Shown here one piece after another: positions 49,001 through 63,047 of a stretch of DNA of 64,000 nt (positions within the stretch are counted from its first letter, which is position 1; every line of letters starts with the position of its first letter). This stretch comes from Linyphia triangularis (Eukaryota; Arthropoda; Arachnida; Araneae; Linyphiidae): positions 34,143,424 to 34,207,423 of the forward strand of contig OZ021733.1 of the NCBI GenBank assembly GCA_963978545.1, given 5' to 3'. Position numbers and translations under genes: made by a program. The notes beneath the pieces were generated by a model. It saw only the letters and a list, made by a program, of their open reading frames with translations. It was not told where the DNA came from and did not search any database.

Positions 49001-52000
49001 AATTAAAATTGTCAGGATCTCAACTGCAGTATCGAGAGACACAGTACTGATTGCAGTGGAAGAAAGTGATGCTTTTGGCTCCTGGAGGGAAGCCAACCAT
49101 AGTTCTGGCATTGAGATCTGCACAGAATAGACACTGAAGCCAATGCACGGAAATAGTTTGGCAACCTAAGGACAACAGCTCTCCAAAGGAATCTTTAAAA
49201 GAATAACTCTGATACAGACTCCTCAAAGGATGGTGTCTTCTCTCGATACCATCGAATCAACTTTGCACTATTCCTCTTGCTGAGTAGTCTCCTCAATTCC
49301 TTCCTCAATTCACCCCGGGAGAAAATAAGGCGGGAAAAAAACTTTTTTTTTTAACTTCGAGGAATATTGTTTTCGTTCTTTTTCATTCCCTCCTCGCTTC
49401 AAGGTTTTAAATCTTTTTTTCATTTGGGAGCTTTTATTGACTCCACTTTTTATCTGTTCGAGAAGAGAAATTAGAGAAGTTACGTTACATTTTTTAACTC
49501 AAATATGAGAATTTGCATTTTCGTTTTATTTCAATAGCAAATGTATCATGCAAACAAAGTTTGTGTTTCCGATACCGTCAAACAAAATAAGAATAGTTTT
49601 CCTTGACAAACAGCCTTTCGTCTATTCTCTACTGTAAGATAATTGAATTTTTTTAAAAAAAATGGCGGATACTATTTTTGTTTTTTCCCTTTCAAGACTT
49701 TTTAATCTTATTTTTTTTTTAAGTTTCAATCGTAAACTGTGCTTCGTGCCAGATTGAGCCTTTGTATTGCGGACTTGTATTGGTATTGGAGTAAATCATG
49801 AAAGACTTAAGGTTTGAATGTAATAATTATGATCCCATCCATCATTTTGTAGCTAAACCGGCTACAAAATGTTCCCTTTTAAGTTTTGATCGCTTTTGAA
49901 TATAAAGCAAATTCGTTCAAATGACAAAATATCTTTGCCTTTACTGTTTGCTTTTAAAGATTCCTTTGAATCAGCTTTATGGTTTACTTTGACATTTAGC
50001 AGCATGAAAAGAGTTTTTTGGCCGAGATAAAGAATTAATGTTTTCTTAATATCATCAGATAAAGTTCTCAGTATTCTCCAAAAACTATAAAGTGTTATTT
50101 AAGCTTCTTTTTATTACTTATTTAAAGGATGGTTGAGAAAATATTCATATAAATTTGAATATAATTGTTTTATTTTCCTTCATTTTAAGACGAATTTCTT
50201 ATTTAGAATTTTTGTTAGCTTTGTTTCCGATTTTCTTATGTGACGTATTGAAAAAATTGGATTATGGAGAGTGTTTTTTTATTTTTATTTTTTGCCATTT
50301 ATATTTTTTGCTCTTTTTTGCAAACTTTGCACTATTTCCCATCTGATATTTTTTTTTTGATACCCTTCTCTTTTACTCTCAAAAAGGTGGCATAAAATAC
50401 ATTTTAAAATTTTATTTTGGAAATAGTAACATTTTGTGTGTCTGTGTTCATGGCTTTTTAGTATGAATTCTTAAGTCAGAACTTTCCACATTGCGCATTC
50501 TATCTATTTTAGAACTGAAGTATAGGAGAATCGGTTGTCACGAAAGGAAAGGATCAAAGAAAGAATCGTGCTTTCTCTGAAACCATTTTTTTAATCATAT
50601 ATACCATATTTATTACGATGATTTTTGTTTGTACAAATTGTAAAAATATAACTTATATATAAATAGTGCACTGCTTAAATAAATGATGGGTACTTTTTCA
50701 TACTTACTTTTTTATAATTGTTTTAGCATTGCATGAAAAATTTACGGAAAAAAACATTCTTGTTCACTCGATTATATATTTGTAAATGCAACTATTTTTA
50801 GAACTCGATGACATTGTTACATTTCTGAATATTAAATGGATGTTATTATGCAAGAACCAGACAGACGTCAAAATTTTTAAAAATGGAGTTAGGGGTATCA
50901 TTCTATTCTTCTCGCCAAGCCCTACTTATTGAAATTTGATTTTCAGCACACATCATTCGAAATTGAAGGAACTAACGACTGCATTACGAATGATGCAAAA
51001 TGGACAAGAAGAAAAATATAAACATCTGCATGTTTTGAAGAATTGGAAAACTGTCGCTGTCTGATATTTGCATACTGCCGTCTATTCTAATTGAAAGTCA
51101 CGCATCTTCCTTAAATATTCCTCTCAATTACTTCGCATACGAAAAGGTTGAGCTTTCGTGACTTCGAATTCTTTTTATGTCTGATTTGTAGAAGATAAGT
51201 AAAACCACGGTCTCAACAGATTTTGGATTTTTTCGTGGTTTTTCTAATTGGACGAACAATTTTTTAGTTTCTGTTCAATATCAATAGAAGATAACTCAAA
51301 ATTTCGCTCAATATCCTTCTTAATTAATGCAATTCTAAGAGTGAAATCTCTGCTCAAGGAAACGTGTCATTATTGATTCTGCGGGATTGCTGAAGAGGTT
51401 GTTTCAGCTCTCTTAAGCCATTGATTGATCGTACAGAAACGTGCTTCCTATGTGCCGAATTTAATGCCTAGAAGCGAACAGTTCTCAACTATAGCTTAGT
51501 CTTCCATCTGCACTCTTCGGCAGATGGTTTTGAACTGCTTAAGTAGCTCTTCTGCCTTTCACCAACGGATTTAGACAACTTCACTCGCGCAATTATTCTT
51601 TGAAGGCGATCTAAATATAGAATTTTTTTTTCCGTCTTGGTGTTAAGAATGAATACAGGTATTCGTCTAAATACTATTCCGGGAGGAAAGAGTGGAATTG
51701 TAGTAGTGACTCAGAAGCACTGTACGATTTCCATCTTTTCGATATTTTTCGTTTTTTCGACATTGCTTGGAAAGAGTACAATTTCCGTTCTTTACAGAAA
51801 TACTGGAGTTTAAAAAAGAACCATTTAAGCGTTAGGAATAGAACATGCTTCATTTTCCCCCCGTCTTTTACGGTTGTCGTTAGTTTTGGTTACGTTTTTT
51901 TAAAACTCAGATTCCTCAGTGCTTAGATGGCTGACCAGCCAGGTTTAGACGGCCTGGAAAATTACATTTTTTGAGCCTACGCATTTTAAACGGGTCTGTT

Positions 52001-54300
52001 AAACATAATATATATAATGAAAGGTTGTGAAACTAGTTTAAGGATAAGTTTATTATGTTCACATAAGCAAAAATTACTACGTTAGTAGATGACTTTAAAA
52101 ACATGGATTTTTAAATCTGAATCAGTTGAATTGCCAGTTAAAATCTGAATTTTAGAGAAGATAGAACGAACATTGCATCAGAATACGTCATAAATTTTGG
52201 GAAATTATAATTATTATAGGGATTTTGCGGTATTTTTTTTAAAACTAAGTAATGATATATTAAGGGATACGCTGTTGATATTATTACCGTAAAAAACTTG
52301 CCGATTACAACAGGATCGTTATTTTAATGAACTAATAATGTTAATAGTTTTAACTTTAATTTTTGGATGGATCAGAAAATAAAGAATTATTTAATCAAAC
52401 TCTGATTGAGGGATAAAAATCATTAACTTTTTTACTAAAGAGCGAACAGAAACTTGTTTTTTTAATTCAGTAATTCCGGGAATCATTACTGTAATAAAAA
52501 CTAATTTCTTAGAAGCGTTGTTACACAACTGTTTTGCATTACATCAACGAATTCAAACAACTTTTCACGAGTAATCAGTTCTTCATAGTATTCTAAATAC
52601 GCAGATAATTATCTGATTGCACATACTTTATCTTAATTATCGGATTGACTTTAAAGTTTCTGATAGTAGAACAAGCAAAGTTATATATAAGATGATTATA
52701 ATTAAAGTTCAACTTTGAAAAAGTTGTAAAAAAGGAATCACTGGTCAGAATGACATGAAATTTGACCCAATTAGAAGCAAAGGAAAATGGCATGGTTTAA
52801 GAAAAACTATTTCAAACTGAATTTTTTCTTATGTCATACAATTTTCCCCTTCTTAGGGTATATTCAGGTCAATTTTCAGTTTTTTTTTTACAGCTTTCTG
52901 AAAGTTGAAATTTAGTTATGATCCCCCTGTATGTATTATTTCCCGAAATTATATAGATTCTTACAAATCTTTCGTATATTTAGTTAATGATATTTTACAG
53001 AGGTTTTTCGTATTTGCGCGCGAGTTCAAGAAGAAATGCAGATATTTTCCCTCGTGTTTCCAAGACTGACCAGGTCGTTTTTCAAAGTCACGGGAACATC
53101 TTATCTTTTTATTTGCTTTCTCTAACTCGATATGTGACTGACGTCAAAAGATCAAGTCCAAAGTAAAACGCCTTTGATAATCTTCAATTGTCTTATTGCA
53201 GAAGCGGGATGATAAAAAAGTTGTTCGGCTACTTACTAAAGTGGGCTTTGTTGTTGTTTTCTTATCAGCGATTTGGTGACTGATTTGTGTGAAGTGTCTT
53301 AGGATGGGGAAGTATAGTTGACATTAAAAGAAATCAAAACTGACTTTGTGCAAGTACCTATGGCCTTAGAAGTGCGACAATCACTTTTGGCCTAGTTGTT
53401 TAGTGGCTTCAAGTGCTTTTAATTTTAAATAGTTTTTTCATGGCTTCGCGTTACGCAGATGAATAAAAAACATTGTTTGCTAGTTTTAGTTCAGCTTTTT
53501 CTGATGTTGAAAGGACTTCGGAATAAAAAGTTTAAGGGATTAATTTAATGAAATCCATAAGTAAAAAAATAATTCAATACAATTATATAAGGGTGAATAA
53601 TTATTTCATGAAATATATGGGACATTCTCCAATAAGTGAACAATTTATGTTAGAGCTCCTTGCAACTTTTTTTTGTTGATAAATAATAAAAATTGGATTA
53701 AGTTATTGTTTTACACTAAAAAAACGAGATGGGCGATGGAGATAAGCATAGTTTATAATTTCTTTTTTATTTTTGTTACTTTTATTTATTTATTCGTTTT
53801 ATAGGAATTATCGTTTGGTCTGGTATTTTAGGAATTCTTTGTACTCTCTTTGGAGTGGTTTTCGTCTTTCGGATAGGTTTTTCTTGGACCAATTTGGTAT
53901 TTTTTTTTTTTTTTTTTTTGTATTTTCATTGGCATCGCTTGGTCTAATTTATTTCGAATTATTTTTAGACCAATTAGGGAATAAGCATTCTTTTGTGTGT
54001 TTTAGCCATTGTGATTTTCAGTGAGCAATCATGCTTTTCTGCACAACACCGACAAATCGAAAACATTCACCTGATTTTATGTGGAAATAATATTTGCTGT
54101 TGGTTCATCATTCATCACATAGAATGATTTAATCAGAAAACTTTCAATGAACTTGAAAATTAATCTTATACGCAGTGTTATTAGGAGTGGGATACATCGA
54201 ATGGCCGCACCTGTAATCAATTACAACTTTCAGCACTTAAATATCATCAAATGGAATCAATTCCTTAAATAATACCATTTTATAGAATTAATGAGTGAAT
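46061..54300. other. intronic stretch, mostly unfeatured
   Basis: Apart from the GC-richer block at 49020-49335, nothing can be supported. Stretches around 47930-48330 and 51340-51960 are less AT-rich and may be old repeat remnants, but I cannot place them. Frames such as 53773-54024 are phenylalanine-rich low-complexity translations. Confidence 0.45.
49020..49335. other. GC-richer intronic block, function unknown
   Basis: This block differs in composition from the AT-rich intron around it and has no homopolymer or repeat character (e.g. GGCTCCTGGAGGGAAGCCAA, CCTCAATTCACCCCGGGAG). Frames on both strands contain stops or do not resemble known proteins. It may be a conserved regulatory element, a noncoding RNA exon or an old retroposed fragment. 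Confidence 0.3.
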
Positions 54301-54477
54301 AAATCATTGGTTTGTACGCTTAACAACCTATTTTTATGCACAATAATAGGTAATAAGGCCGGAACCTACAGCCTAACGTGGAATCCGAACTACTACAACT
54401 AATATCCATGCTTACCCGGGATTCGAAACAATCACCTTTTACACGCGAGGCCAGAGCGCTAATCAAGCAGCCATCAG
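54301..54477 (-). mobile_element. tRNA-derived SINE, copy 3
   Basis: The minus-strand head is CTGATGGCTGCTTGATTAGC, then GCTCTGGCCTCGCGTG, a B-box region GTTTCGAATCCCGG, and the body ATGGATATTAGTTGTAGTAG and TTCCACGTTAGGCTGTAGG. It is diverged from the other two copies, so insertions were not simultaneous. Confidence 0.85.
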
Positions 54478-57400
54478 ATTGTCCCGAGGAAGAAGGAAGA
54501 CAAGTGGTTTATAAAATACAGCTGAGAGTGGTGGCTTCTGAATTTCTGGCATTTTAACAACTATGTAATAAGTCTAATATGATAAAAATTTGAATTTTAG
54601 TATAAAATAATTTTTATTATAATGCAGAGGGGAGAAATGTTCATTTGCCCCTTCCTTAATCCTTAATTACTATTTGTGGATTCTAAAAAAACAGCTGTTG
54701 TTTAGATATGATATCACTTGATTTATTCAAAAACTGTAATGTTAGTAATAACATTTGCAAATAAAAAAAAATCATTTTGATTAGGCTGTAATGTCTCTTC
54801 CTTCCAAGCCTAAGCTGTTCATTTACTGAAGAATGTCCCATATAAGTAAAGAAAAATTTAATGAATTATACGTAAATTTATTGTTTTTAACATCTTTGAA
54901 GAATAATAAAACTTAACAAATGTATGATATAAGGAAGAAAAAGTTTTGTTGATGAATACAAAGATGTATTAAAATCAAACATCTATCCATATTCTAGATA
55001 TATTCCTATTACAATATAATAGGAATAGTTTTATGCGTGTGAACTCTTCACTACATGTTTTTTTTTAAATTGTTTAAAATTACGAATTTTATCAATGTTT
55101 GAAGCAAAAGGAATGTCTTACATATGTTACAAATATATTTGAAAAGTTATAAAACGCTTGTATTGATCGAAGTAAACCTATTTACTATAAACAACTTAAG
55201 TACATCAGAGTTAAATATATATTTTTAAATAAACATATTCCAATTTACTTATAGTTGAGGCCTTTATTTCAAATAAATTGTATATTTTGCCTTTTGTATT
55301 TTTGTTCAAATATGCTGAGAAAAATTACTATAGGTTCATATGAGATAAGAGGGAAATTTTTTCATTTAATTTACATAGCTCCATGGAATGAACAGTTTAA
55401 GGTTTTAAGTTTTTGAAAGCTTTATTTCTTGCGCTGAAACATTATAAAATTGTTAAACATTTGATTAATATGTAATGCATGAAAGGAGTAGACTACAGAG
55501 GTAGGTTGAAAGCTGTAATCCTCTTAAGGGCTTACTTTCTGAGTAAAACCTCATTTTTAAAGTTTTCAATATCCCCAAGAAAATGATACATTTAATTCCT
55601 TAAATTAAAATGATATGGATATGCTGATGTTTTCACAACAGTAAAGACTTTGAAAATAAATCTAATAGTTTCTGTAGAGAAGAAATATGAGGTTTAAAGA
55701 AAAAGCTTAAATAAAATATGCATATACTTAGAAAGGTTTAAAGAGTTTATATTTTAACTTTTTCTGATTTATTTTTTTATTTAAGAGCAGTTTATATAAT
55801 TAATACTACAAATTTAATTTATTTTAATTAAAATATTAAATTTATTGATAACCATTAGGGAAATGTAATATTAAAGAAAAAGACCGATAAGCATTATGCT
55901 TAGAGTAATTTTTATTTAAAAATGTCTCTAACTTATAACTAAAATCATTTTGGTACAGTTTCTAAGTCAAACTAGCTTTAGTCTCTTAAATTTATGTGGT
56001 ATTCATTCCAAATACTTAGGGCAATAGTTTTAATTTCTTTTTTTTTGGGGGGGGGGGGGAAGGGGGGCGTTCTTTTTTGAATTTTTGCTAACCATTAAAA
56101 AATAAATACCATGATACTGCTGTTTTAAATATTTGCTTTTTTTATGCGTTAATGAATCATCCCATTACTACCTAAAATTTTAATTAAAATATTTTATGCA
56201 CAACTTATATATAAATAAATATCATGGTAAAAACTGGGAATAGGTTTAATTAAAAGATACATTGTATATAAACCCTTTTCTTAATTTTTGAACCTCTTCC
56301 GAAGTAAAATCCCAGAAACGCGTTTAGTTAGAACTTCGATTTCTATCTATGAATAATAGAATAAGATAAACGAATAAAGTAAGAAAGTATCAATTGCGAT
56401 TCCTTGCGATCCATTACAGCTGATTAACACTCTATTACAGTTGGAACAAGGGAGCAAGTACTAAGGATTTCCATAAAACAATAATACTCCTTCAGGCACA
56501 CATCTAATCATAGAATAATATTGGGTGAGATATTCAATTAACATTTTAGGTTTGCCGAAATAGATTTTTCAGTGGAATACCACTTCCTATCAAATATAAA
56601 AGAGAGTTTTTTAGTATAAATTCTTTCCAAATTAGCCTCGTTGGAAGATTTATTGATTTGAAAGATAAATCGGAGTTCTTTTCACTATTTAACGATATGA
56701 AATAGCTCTATTATATTTTGTTTTGCAACACTTATATGCATGCGATAATAAATTAGTTTTCAATGAAAATATATAGAGAAGAAAATGCTTACCAATGAAA
56801 AGATTTTTAATTTTTTTCAGGTCGATAAAAATAGCAAGATTGATTAATTGCACTAACGACAAGTAAAAGTAAATTACGATACACATGCTTAGATATTTAT
56901 GTAAACCTCATTTTACAAAATGATTAAAAGTAAATTTCAGAACTTATTTTTTTAATAAGTTTGAGCTAAATTTTAGTTTTAGTTTTAGTATTTATGTAGG
57001 TGCTAATTTAATTTACAGATATTCTCAGCAAAATGGTTTTTGAAATGAATCTCAAACGATAAATATTTTAGCATACTTCTTGTTTTGTTTTCTGAGGATT
57101 CATATTTGAAAGCTTCATAAGTGTGTCGTAAAAGTTGACAAAATTATAGTGAATTAAAAAACTTGATTTGCACTATATTTTCACAGGCTTTTGTTTTTGT
57201 TAATGAAATTAAGAACTTTTCCAAACGTGAAAAATCTTAGCTCTATATCTGTAACTACACACTTTTATATTTTAGTCCCAGACGATACATGAGTAATGCG
57301 CAATGTCATAAAAATTAACTTAAGACTTTTTTTGTTTTCAAAATAAATACTTAAGTTCATATGGTGGAAGTACAAAAGCCATAATATGATACAAAATTAC

Positions 57401-59759
57401 AAAATACAGCGCTAGATTTTTTTTCATTATCCGTTCATTTAACATTGGAAACTCTAAGTTAACTCTGTTAATTTTTAAAAAACAGATATGGAGATTCGTA
57501 AATTGGTATGATAATTTACGAATAAGACATACTTTAAGTTAATGCTAGGTCTAGAAGGGCTATATAAAGTTTAATTTTTTCTAAATTTATTGAAATTTTT
57601 TTTATTCCTTATCTTTCAATGAATATTTTTACAATATAGATTGTTTACCTATCTCCAATACATATAAAAATGAAGTTGTTACCACCATTTAAAGCCGACC
57701 TAGAAAACATTAGTTTTCTGTTTTAAAGCCATTTAATGGAGACCGCTCCGGAGTTTAGGAGTAATTAATGATGGGATCACATACTCGGTACATTTGAAGT
57801 ACCATGTTCTGCGATTAATCAACTATTTTCAGCAATAGAAAGAGCTCATCCAACAACCGTGATCATCATTTTCAACTGGACTTAGACATGTAGTTGGAAA
57901 CTATTAGAATGATGAATACTAGGTTTCTGTGAGAAAATACCTTTTAATTGGTGATAAAAGTATAATGGGACACATTATTGAGTGATTTTATTGTACATGG
58001 TTGGATACAGAATAGTATAAATATCCTGTTAATTTTTTTTTCAGAAATTTAAAAGTTGAGCCAAGGTTAATGAGAATGGACATAAAGTCTAGGCTTGGAT
58101 TTTATTGTATTGTCAGATAATAGTTATAAATAAAATGTCGGATTGTTTTAATATCATGTCAGATAATTTTAATATCAAGTCAGATGATTTTAATATCATG
58201 TCGGATAAATTTAATATCACGTCGGATAGTTTTAATATCGTGTCGAAAAGTTGTATTGTTTTATAAAGAATACAAAATAAATAATTTATTTGATTTGTGG
58301 TTTTAATACGTCTTTATGAGATGGTTAAGTGAGTAGTTAATCCTTACTGTCGAATCGTTGATTTAATCTCGAAGTTGTTAAATATAGGACCACATTTTAA
58401 AAATGAAAGAAGATTTATTGAAGTTTTAGAGTTTACCCTTGAATTGTTCTTTGAATAAAATCCATTTAACGATGAGCTAGTTATACAGTCATTTTTCTAA
58501 AATAATATCTAATTCATTTAAACGTGGAGACCCAAATACAAATATTAAATAATTCCCCTGAATAAATATCAATGACAATGCACGCAAGGCTAAAAATAAT
58601 AAATCACGCAGCATGAATGGATATTCAACCCCCACCCCCCGAAATAAATTAAATAAATCCGGAGCATACAGAAATAGCGGCAAACTCTGCATAACGGTTT
58701 TCTTCAAAACTGCCTTATTGTAATAGCTCCGAAAATGTTATCTATGAAAAGAGAAAATTATGATTGAAGGGGGGTGCCTGTCCCAATAAAAGTATTCCCC
58801 GATGTCATTTATAGCTCGAAAGAATTTTGAATATCCTTCGAAGAAGAACCATCAAAGAAAGTACTTGGAGTAGCTTTTGGTTGAATTGTTGCAACAGCTT
58901 TCAGTTTCTTCTCGTTTATTTTTCTCAAGCGTGGATAAAAGGAATAGATCTAAACTCAGTTGGGAGATACATATATACCAGTTTCTAAATATTATAGTGG
59001 GATCTGAACAAATATTAGCAAAAATAAAGTTCTACTTGTTTAATGAGGTAGAAAGTTATATTTACTTGGAAGCAAAATTTATACAATACACCTTTTAAAT
59101 TTTAAACTGGATGTTTTTGAATGTATGGTTGGTTGCTGGAAATGAGCTATTTAAATTTCATTTAGTTTTATAGTATAAACATAAACACATGCCCTTGTAC
59201 TTTTTTTTTATTGAATGAACGTATTCTATCTATCAATATTAATTTATAAATTTTTTAATGAACTGTAGATGCTGTTTTTAATTATTAAAATAACTTGAAA
59301 TTATTTTTATTGAAACTCTAAAAACTAATCTATACATTAAAACATGAATTTGTTGCAAATGATGAAAGTCAGTTTTAATTTTAACTAAATGACTAATAAA
59401 AAGTACTGATCATCAGATCAAAACACGTAAAGGTGTCTGGGGATGCTTTTATGAATTAGTGTTTGAAATACATAAACAAATTTAAGCATTGTTATAAACT
59501 CATGGGAAATCCGCCCCAAACCAACACCGAACTCCTTAAGAATTTAAAAATAAAATTCAACTGGAAAATAAATTCATCTGTACTTTTTTTTTATCGTGGT
59601 AAGTAATATTTAAAATTAAAGATACAAAGTATGAACGAAGACAAGAAAGTACCATATTCTTTGAAATGGAGCACTAACTTTTAATTATGTATAAATGGAA
59701 TTTTATTAATAAGACTTTTTTTTTATATAATTTTTTTATTGAGTTTTTTTATACAATTT
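54478..59759. other. intronic stretch, mostly unfeatured
   Basis: It contains the 20-bp tandem array at 58141-58250 and a G-run near 56048-56067. The segment 57690-57900 (AGACCGCTCCGGAGTTTAGG, GATGGGATCACATACTCGGT) is less AT-rich and may be a fragment of an interspersed repeat of unknown type. No exon is supported. Confidence 0.45.
58141..58250. repeat. 20-bp tandem repeat, about six units
   Basis: The unit ATCATGTCGGATAATTTTAA repeats with single-base variation (ATCATGTCAGAT, ATCAAGTCAGAT, ATCACGTCGGAT, ATCGTGTCG). It is noncoding. Confidence 0.9.
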
Positions 59760-60339
59760 TTAAGGAGAGTTGGTACCCTAATATTTACAAATAATCGATT
59801 TTGAGTTAGTTATTGTTTATCAAAGTTTAAATTCTCCTCTTTAGAAGGATATCTCATTTGTAATAATACCTCAACTAGAATTTTTTTCAATAATTTGTTG
59901 AAGACAAAATTGCTAACAATTAGTGTAAGTAAAGTTTTCTTTAAAATGCTTTTTTCTCAAAACTACATTTTTCATTATTCATGTACCATTTTCTCAGAAA
60001 CTGTCCAAACCACCTTCCTAAATTTTTTACCATATATTCCTCTTATGTATCTCTATTTACTAAAGTGATATTTTGTTGTTATTTTAAAAATATTTTTTGT
60101 TTTGGTTTATTTCGAAAAAAAACCCAAAAAAACTTGTAATTTTTAACAAATTTGAATGATTTTCACGAAAATTAATTTAAAAAAAAAGTAAATGAATAAA
60201 AATACTTTAGTAGAATAACAAGGGCCTGTTAAATGCACTGGAAAAAAATAGGCTTCTATGTCAATTACTTTCTGAGAAAAAGGTACATGAAATATGGCAA
60301 ATTAACATTACCGGTATAGAGGGTACTAACTCTCCTTAA
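59760..60339. mobile_element. TTAAGG-ended nonautonomous element, copy 3 (580 bp)
   Basis: The left end is TTAAGGAGAGTTGGTACCCT and the right end inverted is TTAAGGAGAGTTAGTACCCT: 19 of 20 bases match. Inside lie ATTCATGTACCATTTTCTCA (near 59978) and its inverse TTCTGAGAAAAAGGTACATG (60272-60291). It has the same architecture as 34990-35530 and no coding capacity. Confidence 0.75.
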
Positions 60340-61064
60340 GTTTAAAGGCTTTATTTTGAAACCAAATAGAATTGAAATTCACTTGTTTGAAAATCCAGTA
60401 GGAACATCTATAGTAGGTAGTAGTTACTATAAAAATTGTTTCCAAAAACAATTTCACACTCAAGATCTAGGAGATAGTTGCCTATATTGTAGCACCATCT
60501 AAATTGAAGCTCCTTTAATTTAAAAAATGAAGCCAAAACAGTCGTGTCCTCTGACTGTGTTTACGTGATCTTCCAGTTAGTATTAGATAGCAGTCAAGAA
60601 CAGGAGGCCGTTCTAAAAAATAGTTCGTGCAATCACTTTTTGAAAGTTTTGTAGCTTTCTTCTCTAGTTGTTTTTAATCCATTGCAATTGGATAACTCTG
60701 TCCAGCGGAAGTACAACATGATTTTTTTAATCTAACACTGCAGTTAAGTTATTTATAAGACCAGGTTTTTTACGCCAAGTGTGTTTGATGGTTAGAAACA
60801 GAGTTTCTTTTGGAGCGGGAAAATGTACTTATATAACACCATTAATAGTTTCTCATATTAAATCCCCAATCGATTCCGTATTATTCATAGTTTAAATACC
60901 AAGAATGAAATAAATTTTATCTTTATATAGTTAAATAAAAGTATATCCTATTTTTAAAATAATTATTTATGTTATTGTTTTATAATAATTAATCCAATTA
61001 GCAATAGAATCAGATTACTGTTAAGCAATATGCATGCTTTCACCATCTACTGTCCTTTTAATAA

Positions 61065-61142
61065 AAAATTTTAGTGATTAATTTAAGTCGTTCATTTAAT
61101 CTTGGTGATTAATTTAAGTTGTTCATTTAATTTTAGTGACTT
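61065..61142. repeat. 33-bp repeat, two units plus a partial
   Basis: TTAGTGATTAATTTAAGT, then CGTTCATTTAATCT, repeats twice with a third partial start. It is a simple local duplication. Confidence 0.8.
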
Positions 61143-62434
61143 GCATGTATATGTTTTAGTTTTTTAAAAGTGTGTGACGCATTAGTCATCGTTTAATATC
61201 ATTCAATATATATAACCAGTTTCTGCTCAATTTTTCTTAATGTTTTGCGGCAATTTTTTTAATAAAGTACTTTTTCTCTCATAAAAATCTTTTTTAAATA
61301 TACATATTCTTTTAATGATCCTATATGGTAGTGGTTTAGAGTAAATAGTGATAAATCTTTCATGAAATATAATATTAGCGTCAGATAATATTGGTGGTAA
61401 TGTAATTTAGCCAACCAATTACATAAAGTATACCACTTGGAAACCTTTACAGATATTTATGTATGTCTGTTTTAATGTCAATGTAAAATTCTAAGTTAGA
61501 ATTATGTGAACACAGCATTAAATCTAGAGGGCCGTACAAATTAAAACATAAAAAGTAATAACATTTAGGTCACCCACTTTAGGCCAAATTGTTACAATTT
61601 TTTTAATCTAATTTTATTTATTGAATTTATTTGAGATTGTTAAATAATTTCTAAAACATATTAAAAATAGCAGAAGTTTCCTTGAAAGATCATGGGATAA
61701 GCACACATTAAAATAATTAATTGAACACATATAATTGATAATTATGTAACCCTATGTTTTACTTACTTTGCTTTGAAGATTTGAAATTTTGAGACAGTAC
61801 CAATACCAAAATATATGCTTTCTCAAACGATATTTTTAGATTTTCTAGTAAATTAATTGAATAATTAGGAAAAACAAGCCTATAGAATAGAATATATTAC
61901 CTTACCTATCTCAAAATGTAAATTATGAAAATGTTTCCTTAAATATTTTTAATTTTTGGAAAGAAAACTATCTAAGACTATAGGCTAACTATTTGAACTT
62001 ATCTCTAAATAAAAATTTCTCAAACCCATGAGTTCAAAGCATTTATACTGATAAGCGTTTCTACATTCTGGTGTTTTCGTCTATATTCTTACTTCCAATT
62101 CTTCTAGAAAATTTTGAATATTGGTTCTTGAAATAATCGAAGCGAAACTCTCTTGAATAAATAGTGATGTTCTTGACAAAAACCTATCTGTATGATAAAA
62201 AGAGCTTGATAAAGTGCTCTCTTGAAATAAAGATTGATATTCTTAATAAAGAGCTATTTGCATGACCTGCTTTGGAATTAGTTTAGCTCTAATTTTACTT
62301 AAGATTTAATATGATCGTGCATTTGCAATAATCATCTTTAATGATACACAATAAAACATAACATATCTGCACTAGAGAGTAAAATATCATGTACAAATTT
62401 AATTTATATGAAAAATTATTAGTACAGAAAATTA

Positions 62435-62572
62435 GTAAATGTAAAACCGCTTATTAGTTTTTTACTACAACTTAGACTATAATTAATGCCAAACGCAGCT
62501 ACAAAAATAATGAAGTATAAAACCACTTATTAGTTCTTATTACTACTCAGATTATTACTAATGCCAAAAGTT
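62435..62572. repeat. diverged 75-bp duplication
   Basis: Two blocks share TAAAACC.CTTATTAGTT, then TTACTAC..C.TAGA.TA and TAATGCCAAA, about 75 bp apart. It is an old local duplication close to the large exchanger exon. Confidence 0.65.
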
Positions 62573-63047
62573 TTAGTTTATGAATCCCTATTGTGCATAG
62601 AAAATGAAAATTTAAATTGTATGAAAAACACTTTCTTAGTAAGTTATTATTTTGACATTCTTATTTTCAATAAATTTGAAAAGAATTAAATATTTAAAAA
62701 TAAAACAATTTTACTAACTCATTAGGAAAAGCTAATTTTCGTTCAAATTGAACGCTGAAAAAAAAAAAAAAAAAAAAAAAAATAGCACTTGCCTTCTATC
62801 AGACCTACCAATGTTTAGCTCCTTTTTAGACAGAGTCTGATATACTTTATATGCTCTAATAAAATCATATAAATTCTAATGACTGCATTATTATACAATA
62901 GATATATCATTGTGATATCATATAATAACAATTATTAAATGAAAGGGTATTTATTGCTAAATTTTACATGACATAATTTAATCTCCGAAGTACAGATATG
63001 TTTGAAAATTAACATTCTGAATTACGAAAGTATAAATTGGTACTCAC

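Larger units (their letters stand above)
12688..63047 (-). other. exchanger intron, about 50.4 kb
   Basis: One intron separates the large loop exon from the 92-nt CBD2 exon. The flanking splice phases agree (AC|G), and no intervening exchanger sequence was recognised. It holds nearly all the mobile elements of the window, listed separately. It interrupts CBD2 soon after the strand ending in FENNET, the position where vertebrate NCX genes have the start of their alternatively spliced exon cluster. Confidence 0.8.
60340..63047. other. intron sequence next to the large exchanger exon
   Basis: AT-rich, with the small repeats at 61065-61142 and 62435-62572 and a poly-A tract at 62758-62782. It contains the donor of the large exon at its right edge and no other supported feature. 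Confidence 0.5.
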
